A DNA stretch of 64,000 nt from NCBI RefSeq assembly GCF_010093815.1, contig NW_022985556.1:762782-826781 (forward strand). Direction: 5' to 3'. Positions 56,525 to 64,000 of the stretch are shown one piece after another; the first letter of the stretch is position 1, and each line of letters begins with the position of its first letter. The translations under genes and the position numbers were made by a program. The stretch comes from Pseudovirgaria hyperparasitica (lineage: Eukaryota; Ascomycota; Dothideomycetes; Acrospermales; Acrospermaceae). A model generated the notes under the pieces. The model ran no database searches. It was not told where the DNA came from and saw only the letters and a list, made by a program, of their open reading frames with translations.

Positions 56525-57943
56525 TTAACATTTAACGGCAACGAAGCCGGCGAACAAGAATCTCGCCAAGACTAAGAACGCTGTGCCCAGGAGCATAATA
56601 GATCCCATGACCATCTGCGCGTATAGATAACCGCCGCTATGAGCCTGTATCAAAGCTCCAGCCAATGGTGGCCCTGCTAAGCATCCGACACTCAGCAAGG
56701 TGAACATCATGCCCACACGGACAGGGACCCTCGTTTTGTCCTTAGTAAGCGCAACAAGCGTTGATGGAAAGAGTGTCTGCACACTCGCACTCGCGAAGCC
56801 GTAGAAGATGGCCCACGTCCACATGCCGCTGGGGCTATGGACGCCCGCCCAAGCGAGATTCAAGATAGCTGTACAGAGGACAACAGGGACGAGGACGTTT
56901 AAGCCGCCGTAGAAGCGGTCGGCAAGCAGGGCTGGGATCAGACGGCCGGGGAGTCCAATGGCATTTAGGGTTAGGAGGAGGGAGAGAGAGGTCGTGGAGG
57001 AGACATGGAGGATGTCCTCGGCGAACGGGGTGGTCTGTCCAACTGTCAGTATTGTGTCCTAATTGTGTCACTTTAGGCAGGTCTACGCACGTAGTATAGC
57101 GCGAAATACATGCCTAGAACGGCAAGTACTAATCCAATTGCAAACGTGACAAACACACGATCAGTGAAGGCAGTCATGTCGATGATGCGCCTGGCATTAC
57201 TACTTGGTGGGGGTTTCGGCTTCAGGAGTAGAACGGCGAACACTGAGTTCAGCATTATGACGAAACCCATTGTTCGCTGCGACCACTTAAAGCCTTGTGC
57301 GGGCAGCATCTGTTGTGCAATCAGTGGGAAGATCACACCGCCAGTGTTCAATCCCGACGCGATTGCTGCGATAGCAACAGCACGCCGCTTTACAAAGTAT
57401 GAGCTCACGAGTCCCACAGTTGGAGCAAATGTCAGGCCCATGCCAACGCCTTGACAGAGACTTTGCGAGAGAAAGAAGTGCCAGTACTGTGTTCCCTCGG
57501 CGGATGTAAAGATACCCACAAGTTGCAGCACGATGCCAACAGCCAGAACGTGGCGGTAGTAGCCGGTAGTCAGAGCGTGCATAGAAAACGTGCTTAGGAA
57601 GAAGATCAAAAATAGCTGCACTGAACCTATCCATGAGACTGTGCTAGGAGAGACGCCGAGAGTTTCAGTGTAGTGAGCTTGGAACAGACCGTACGAGGTG
57701 ATATAGCCCCATGAGTTGACTGTTAGGAGATGGCCACCAAGAACCTGCAACCAGGGCAGTAATCCTGTGTCAATATGCGGGTCGGCACTAGGAGCTGGTG
57801 CCTCTGAAGTTGATTTTCCAGGAGCTGTTTGTAAACAGTGTGAAGATCCTATGGATTGTCAGCTACTTATATCTGTGCATGTGGAAGTTTTACTAGCCTT
57901 TCTTAGTGCTATTGCAGGAACTAGCAGCTTTTTCAAGATCCAT
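56525..57943 (-). CDS. Major facilitator superfamily transporter, monocarboxylate (MCT)-like
   Basis: A membrane transporter of about 420 aa with roughly 12 segments. The main exons are about 57858-57087 and 57042-56525, joined over a 44-base intron at 57043-57086 (donor GTAGAC, acceptor CTGACAG), which restores an MCT-like reading (ALYYV.LGQTTPF). Family signs: WLQVLGGHLLTVNSWG at the first membrane segment, GVGMGLTFAPTV, YFVKRRAVAIAAIASG, and GLPGRLIPALLADR in the second half. The 5' end is uncertain: the open frame reaches 57858 without an ATG. A candidate first exon starts at ATG 57943-57941 and can be joined in frame only through a weak donor (GTTCCT) to an acceptor near 57850 or 57830. 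It could instead have lost its start. Probable substrates are organic acids or, in this setting, the PKS-NRPS product. Confidence 0.8.
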
Positions 57944-59316
57944 GTTACCAATACAAGGAGACTCAGAGAGTGGACCCATGAGCTATAGTATGAGCAATGT
58001 GTCCGGAGGTCTTTGGAGGAAGGCTTTCAAATATTTAGACAATGGAGATACTTGAGGGGCACAGTAAACGCTCTAGAGAAGGCTCAGCGTTTATAGTGCA
58101 ATCTAGTCTGCCAAGTCATGTAGACCATTGATCGTGCGAGTAGTCATCCTTGATGATAGAGTAACCCAGACAGATATCTTTCATTCATTGGTGTAGAAGA
58201 TGTCTGTGCTGCGTTTCATGTTTTCTTGCATCCATCGCAGAGAGCCTCGAGTGCCAAACGGCCGATGGATCTACACCGTCAAGTACCTAATTGCAGTTCG
58301 CTGTACTAGGAAGGTGGTTTCTGAGCCTCTGAAACGTGAGCATTTTGGGTCATCATACCTATAGGACATACCTATAGGTAGGTCTATAAATCCATGGTGC
58401 CGGTATTCCAAACTCATACCTGCTCTCATCTGGTTCACTCTACTTTTAAGCCAGGACTGAGATGGACAACGAGCCGAACCAGGGCTCGGCTCGACTTCGC
58501 TGGCAGCCTGGCCGAGAACTCATTCAATTCGGACCGAATTGTAGATTGAAGACGGGAGGTCAAGCATGAACGAGGTATAACTATGAAGATAACAAAGCCC
58601 ACGCGTATCTTGGAGTTAGTACATTAATCTATCATAGAGATTCGAATATGGAGATCCACGGGCAGCGACGAAAAAGTGATTGTGATTGTTGATAGAGGTG
58701 GGGGACTACTTGGCAGGCTGAATCTAATCCCTTTCGAGTTAGCTCTGCCAATATATTTACGCATCGGCCCAGACAGTATTACTAGACTTAGTCATCTCAT
58801 AATACACGGCTTCCAGTAGGGGCTGCAATGCAAGTGGTCTCTTTCTTCCATGACTAATATAGCCAGTTCCACTCAGCCTACCAAGGTGTTGTTATATTTA
58901 GTTTACTGTTGTAAAACACGACAATACCCAGCAAGAACCTGGTGTCAGCCTATTAAACGCGCGTATATACACGACCTCTCACAAGGTTTCCTATGTGTGT
59001 GTACACACACGCTGGTCCCGGCCCAACTTCTATTTACTTCACCTGACTAGCCCTTTCTTATAGTAGGTAGGTACCATTCTCTTGCTTGGAGGACCGCGAC
59101 TGCTTCTTGATTTTTGAAGAAGATCTCTCAACGCCACTTTTCTCAAAGCTGTGTTCTGTCTTCTTCGTAAGTGTAACCTGTACATGGTTTATCAAGTTCG
59201 TCCCATGTTACTTCCCCGGAAGAGTCACCATTCCACATCAATTTCTCTATTGCTCTTTTCCTGCCAAGGCAGTTAAGCCATTTCAACAAACACTTTCGCG
59301 TCGCTCCAAAGTCACC
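57944..59316. other. Intergenic, divergent promoters of the MFS and Gfd2-like genes
   Basis: No gene seen. It contains a 12-bp direct repeat CATACCTATAGG (58354-58365 and 58367-58378) and a perfect 16-bp palindrome GTGTGTGTACACACAC at 58995-59010. The open frame running into the next gene from 59086 starts with TTG and is leader sequence. Confidence 0.5.
58995..59010. repeat. 16-bp perfect palindrome
   Basis: GTGTGTGTACACACAC about 300 bases upstream of the Gfd2-like start codon. It may be only an alternating purine-pyrimidine run. Confidence 0.8.
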
Positions 59317-61533
59317 ATGCCGCCTTCCGGATGGGCATTGCTCCAGGAAACCATACGCGCTGAACTAGAACTGCTGCCTGACCGCCCAACGCCTTCACAG
59401 ATACTTCCACCGCCCAAACAAGCTGCCGCGTCTCCATTTGATAATTCAACGGTTAGTGGCGTGGCGACCAAAGGACCTCTAAGAGAGATCAACGCGACCT
59501 CAGCAGCTACCAATCAATCAGTCCTTGACAGCGGAACTCACAGTATCTCCAACAGTACAACGGCACCTAAGCAAGAACAGGTCTCTCTCAATAACGAGAC
59601 CGAACCGGTCGCAGACTCAAACGAAGTGGAACCCTCCAATTCTCAGAAGTCAGCCTCTAGCTGTACTCGAGTTCCCGATTGCTCCCTGGCACGCGGTGAA
59701 CTGGCACCCCTCAATCAGACATTCTGTCCCATCTTACTGTTCAGCAAATTTCCATATTGGTTCATTTCCAGAGAGTTTTCGGAGCGCGTCGCGGACGCTT
59801 TCTTCAACGGCGGTAAGTTTTGGGAGAGGACTTGGGACTTGTAAGTAATAGTTCTGCTGGTTTCTGCTGCTGCCGTCTCTAGCTGCTGAGATATCCTTCT
59901 GACATCTCTAAGGTACTACTTCTGGGCACCGGAAGCGGCGAAGCCTCTATTCTTCATCACCGAACTTCAAGCTCAGCTACTGATCAACGAGATCAACGAA
60001 AAATTCAAGGATACTGGACTACAAGTAGTCTTGAGTGCCTCACAACGCCGCGAGAGTGGTCTGATCATCGACTTCTATGAGCCTCATCCACATCTTCGAC
60101 CACGTTACCTAGGTCGATCCCACACTCGCGACGAGAACCAAAATATGACGATCAATGCGCCCTCGGCGACCTTCCGACCACGTCATGAGGCTGAAGTCAG
60201 CCCTCCAGATGACAATGAGTTGGAAGCATTCAAGGAGTGGTATGAAGAACAGGCGCAGAAGCAGAAGAGCAAGAGCAAGACCCTGAAAGCTAAGAAGAAG
60301 GAGGAGCGCATCATCATTCAGAAGGGTTGTGTCAAACAGCTCAAGCGCACTCAGCGCTATCTTGGACTCAGGCCGAAGAAGCCTATCCAGCCACTTCATG
60401 ATCCAGCTCTGTCAAGTTTCACGCCTGCTGAGCGCGAAGCTGCACAAGCCCAATGGGAAATTGATACCTTCATACCTCCACTCAATGTACTCGAACCAAC
60501 TCCCTATGATTTCGAGAACTCTGTTGTTTTCATCGCCATCGACGTTGAAGCTTGGGAACGCAACCACAAGGTCATTACCGAGGTCGGAGTATCCACTCTT
60601 GACACGATGGACCTGATCAACGTAGCGCCCGGCAAAGACGGCGAAGAATGGCGCAAGAAGATACGCACGCGACATATATGGATCAAGGAGAACATGCATC
60701 TGCGCAACCAGGACTTTGTACATGGATGCCCCGAGCGCTTCGAATTCGGCACATCCGAGCAAATCACCATGAATGAAGCCCGCCGCGAGATCGCAGCTTG
60801 CTTCCGCCCACCATACAGCTCTACCACGCGGCCAGATTCGACAATTGAACGTAACATCATCGTCGTCGGCCACGATCCCAACCAAGACATCCGCTACCTA
60901 GCCTCTATGGGCAGCAACCCACTCGACAACCGCGCCAACATCCTCGAGATCCTCGACACCGCAACCGTATACAAGACCTGGAAGCGCGAGACCCAAAGCA
61001 CATCCCTCGGCTCCATCCTCTACAACTTCGGCATCGTCGGCTGGAACCTGCACAACGCAGGCAACGACGCCCACTACACAATGGAAGCACTCGTCGCCAT
61101 GGCCGTGCGCGAAGCCACCCTCCACGGCACTAAAGCCCTCGAGCAACAGCGCGACCTGGAAAAAGCGACCAAAATCCTCGAGGCAACTACCTTGGCCGCA
61201 GTAGAAGCAGAGGAGAGGCTCGAGGGCTGGAGCTCTGCGGGCGAGGATGGTGGTGAGCCTGTCGCACCTGCAAAGGACGAGATTGTGCCGACGCCCGTGG
61301 CTGTCGTCGGTCGGGATGGTACTACGTACTATGATACTAGAGGGGGCGGTCGAGGCGCTCGTCGTGGTGGCGGTCCACCACGTACCAGAGGCTTCAGCCA
61401 GCAGCAGGGCAGTCAGCGTACTGATTCGGAACAGATGGTGAAGCCTGGATATATGGCGTCGACATCGCAGGAGCAGGACTGGTCAGGTCTTAATGCTGCC
61501 ATGACCAGCCCGCGCCCGAACGAGCGTAGTTAG
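59317..61533 (+). CDS. Gfd2/YDR514C-like protein with DEDDh exonuclease-type fold and RGG tail
   Basis: A 714-aa protein in two exons (59317-59840 and 59913-61533) separated by a 72-base intron (GTAAGT..CTAAG). The ATG 59317 sits in a good context (GTCACCATGC) and opens MPPSGWALLQ; an in-frame TTG extension upstream is not used. Residues about 60-145 are Ser/Thr-rich and disordered. A charged Lys-rich helix lies around 285-315. The conserved domain is about 378-580: Asp385 and Glu387 (IDVEAWE), GHDPNQD with Asp496 and Asp500, and HNAGND with His555 and Asp560, the pattern of DEDDh 3'-5' exonucleases. The C-terminus has a Gly/Arg-rich (RGG) stretch, suggesting RNA binding. Yeast Gfd2 is linked to mRNA export. 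A housekeeping gene, not part of the metabolite locus. Confidence 0.88.
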
Positions 61534-62472
61534 GGTAGTAGTGTTGACATGCATAGGTGAATCAACCCGTGTGTGCTGACGACAATACGTGTCACGAAAG
61601 CACGTGAATGACACTGATACAAAGGACACTTGCCAAGGGCGATCACTGCAAAAGAAAGAAAAAAAAGGACGAGCTCTTAAAGTGGAGAACTGTTTCATTA
61701 ATGCATGTGCATGGAGCATGAACTACGATTGCAAAACTGTTGGTTCAGCGCTGGAGTTGCGGAAAAGCCTCTATTTTAATGCATGCGTAGGGCGTGATGG
61801 GTGGATGGATGGAAGTACAAGCAAGTGCTGAAAAGAAAACAAAAGCATTAATAGAAGGCGTTGGCTCTGCATTCTTTTTCTTTCTTCTCTTTCCATGGCA
61901 TTAGGAGCTCTAGGAGCAATTGATAGAGCGCCGTCTAATAATACCCTATACCCCCTTTCCACACAGACACCTAGGCAACTAGTACTGGTAGCTAATTCGT
62001 GCTCGTACCTAAATTGCAAGTTATATTTATTACCTTAGGTTCAGTCAACTTTGCAGCTACCAAGGACGTCATTGTTGTAATCGGTTTACACGGTTAATAC
62101 GCCGGTTGCGGTCATCGGCTCATGGCATCCTGTGAAACACTACAAGGAAGCGGGCTTGAAATGACTCATGACTATTATACGGACCTGAACCTCCCTACCT
62201 AAAAGTCCCGGTAGCGTAGCAGTGATGCATATGAAGCTGATGTACAGTCTTCCACGCGCGCGCTCGATCGCTCAACAACATTTCGTTCGGCTTCGAAAGA
62301 AACCATATATGCCCGGCACCGTCAATGCAAACCCAACCAGCCCACCTATACTCTCATTCATGTGCGTTGTGTTGCTTTTCGTCATCGGTCGTAAGATGCA
62401 CGCTCTATCATATCATCCGTGCCACCCCTTTCACTTCTTGGTAGAATGCATCTCAACGTTCGATGCGGGTAT
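61534..62472. other. Intergenic, convergent
   Basis: Between the 3' ends of the Gfd2-like and EB1 genes. Only short open frames without similarity; no tRNA or other RNA gene recognised. Confidence 0.5.
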
Positions 62473-63631
62473 TTAGAAAGTCTCCTCCTCGACTTCGCCC
62501 TCGGTCTCAGCGGGGATCTCAAAGCCCTCCTGGGCATAATGTCAGTTTCTGTGTCTAGGTACACACAAGCAAGGAAAGAAAAGAAATACCCTCGCTTACC
62601 TCGGTCGAGTACAAGATAGTCTGGATCTGCTTGAGTAGGCCACCCTCATCTTTCTCGAGCTCGGGCTCCGCCTCCATTGCTTGCTGGATCAACAGCTCAA
62701 TGTCGCGCAGCTTGCTGAAGTAGAAGTCACGCTCGCGCTCGAGGCCGGTCACTGTCTCCTTAAGGACGTCGTTCTCCTGTCTAAGCTGTGCGCTGGCAGC
62801 GCCTCCGGCAGCAGCGCCTGCTTGTGGTGTTCGGGTACGTGGTGCGGCGCCGCCTGTAGGTGCACGGCGGGCTGCACCTCCGCCTGCACGTGGTGCGGCA
62901 GCGGCTGGGGGAGCTCCAGATGCCTTCCGTCGTGAGATAGCATCGTAGTCACCGCCAGGGAAGAACTGGTCCCAGTGGCGCTTGATCCACTGGAGGAACT
63001 CGAGGTTGTCCTGCATCTTACATTTTATGAGGGACTCGACAGGGACTGGGCGATCGACTTGGTGCTTGGTAAAGGTGTCTGTCCATCAATGGTCAATTAT
63101 GACCGTGGAACAACCATGTTGCTAGCGTGACCTGGTGGGAAGAAGATAACGGAATTGAACGTACTCTGTAGTATCTTGAAGTTTTGTAGGTAGGCATATT
63201 CAGTGTTGACGTTGAACTTGACACGAGACATCGGTACATCAACTGAGTTTGCTGTCAGCGATTGCTTCAGCATCACCGAGTTGAACTATGATACGTACGG
63301 TAGATGCTGTCCATAATCTGACAGAAAGCAGCTCTATGTTTTTGTGTCAGCTATGCTACATGGGCGGTTTCCAGATATTTTTCCTAGGAAGCTGAAAACC
63401 GCGACCGCGACGTGCGATATGGCTCGTTGCAATGGCCGAGTTGAAGGGAAGATTGCTTCGCACCCTGTACCGCATTGCTCGACCTTGGTGACATTCAGTT
63501 GTAGAAGGCTATTTAACCATTGCAGGAGCTCTTGTCTACGGCACATATGTCAGCTCTCGATGAATTCCAGGGAGCGTAGAGGGACGGCTATAGGAGATTA
63601 GGCTGCAAGATCCGTACCTTGATTCTCCCAT
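62473..63631 (-). CDS. bim1: EB1/Bim1/Mal3 microtubule plus-end-binding protein
   Basis: 244 aa from six exons on the minus strand: 63631-63618, 63535-63464, 63333-63299, 63242-63165, 63078-62600, 62529-62473; all introns are GT..AG and the total of 735 bases is in frame. The protein binds growing microtubule ends and recruits partners. Calponin-homology domain about 1-125 (MGESRQELLQWLN at the start, QCGTGAAFCQIMDSIY, KFNVNTEYAYLQNFK, QDNLEFLQWIKRHWD); Ala/Gly/Pro/Arg-rich linker about 136-175; coiled coil and EB homology region about 176-230 (LRQENDVLKETV, RERDFYFSKLRDIE); acidic tail ending EEETF, which resembles the EB1 C-terminal motif. The first exon is only 14 bases. The length is typical of fungal EB1. 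Confidence 0.93.
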
Positions 63632-64000
63632 CTTGAGTGAAGCGACAATTCGTGTCGTAAACAATAAGAGTCAACTAGCGATGAGAACGGACTTAACAAG
63701 ACTGAGTATATAGCGGTGGAAGGTCGGTATATGTAACAGCGAGCAGGTTCTGGTAAGAAGATTCAAAGTGTTTTGCCTGCAGAAAAGATGCGTTGTGTTG
63801 ATGAAGCTCATTCGTTGGCGGGGATATGATCGCCCACGCGCTAAAATTCCACACGCCCCTCGCACGTGATGACGCGCTGGCCGGTAAAGTTACGAAGTCT
63901 TTCGGGACGCGGCAAAATTATCTGTTCGTCGGAGCGAACGGGGATTGCAGACTAGAAATAACGTCACGCTTGGGAGTCACTGAAAACCTGGAGAATGCCC
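63632..64000. promoter_or_regulatory. Upstream region of the EB1 gene
   Basis: Promoter and 5' leader of EB1. A CACGTG box lies at about 63862-63867, followed by ATGACG; its role is unknown. No further gene seen to the window end. Confidence 0.4.

Noticed and set aside
59086-59316. 77-codon extension of the Gfd2-like first exon
   Set aside because: Starts at TTG; a well-placed ATG at 59317 opens the conserved part.
60412-60885. 157-codon minus-strand open frame
   Set aside because: Shadow of the Gfd2-like gene.
63334-63546. Alternative EB1 start MCRRQELL
   Set aside because: Splicing to the 14-base exon gives the conserved MGESRQELL start; the rest of that frame runs into an intron.

Overview
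The window comes from a filamentous ascomycete (Pezizomycotina). A Dothideomycete is my best guess, but weakly supported. The evidence is short introns with GT..AG ends, an iterative PKS-NRPS of ascomycete type, an EB1 gene with fungal exon structure, and a repeat block carrying a very strong mark of repeat-induced point mutation (RIP: CpA and TpG almost absent, TpA in excess, CpG kept).

Bases 1 to about 36,450 contain no host gene that I can see. They are a stack of dead Ty3/gypsy chromodomain LTR retrotransposons, resolved here by their LTRs and 5-bp target-site duplications. Element D (oldest, left end outside the window) lies at 1-1604, 24909-26955 and 35015-35755. C1 (+, 1605-24903, duplication CTCGA) and C2 (-, 26956-35009, duplication TAGAA), two copies of one family related to D, are inserted in D in opposite orientations. 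Element B (-, 3617-18756, duplication TCGGT) is inserted in C1. Element A (+, 4918-12668, duplication CGATA) is inserted in B. All are broken by many changes and read as fossils. In all three families the stretch between the chromodomain and the 3' LTR shows traces of a coding region on the strand opposite to pol.

At about 36.45 kb the base composition changes abruptly to normal host DNA. There follows an accessory secondary-metabolism locus: an intact intronless PKS-NRPS (37504-49899, 4131 aa; KS-AT-DH-MT-KR-ACP-C-A-T-R), a decayed SAT4/rhodopsin-like membrane protein gene (50364-51949), a beta-lactamase-fold serine hydrolase (52575-54251, -), a broken Tad-type LINE fragment (55021-56054), and an MFS transporter of the monocarboxylate type (56525 to about 57943, -). 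The synthase makes the scaffold. The hydrolase could act on an ester, amide or thioester intermediate, and the transporter could export the product. No trans-acting enoyl reductase, P450 or cluster regulator is visible on the right side; the left side is the repeat block.

From 59.3 kb the window returns to conserved housekeeping genes: a Gfd2/YDR514C-like DEDDh-fold protein with an RGG tail (59317-61533, +) and the EB1/Bim1/Mal3 microtubule plus-end protein (62473-63631, -, six exons). The metabolite locus is therefore wedged between a RIP-mutated heterochromatin-like block and the conserved chromosome arm.
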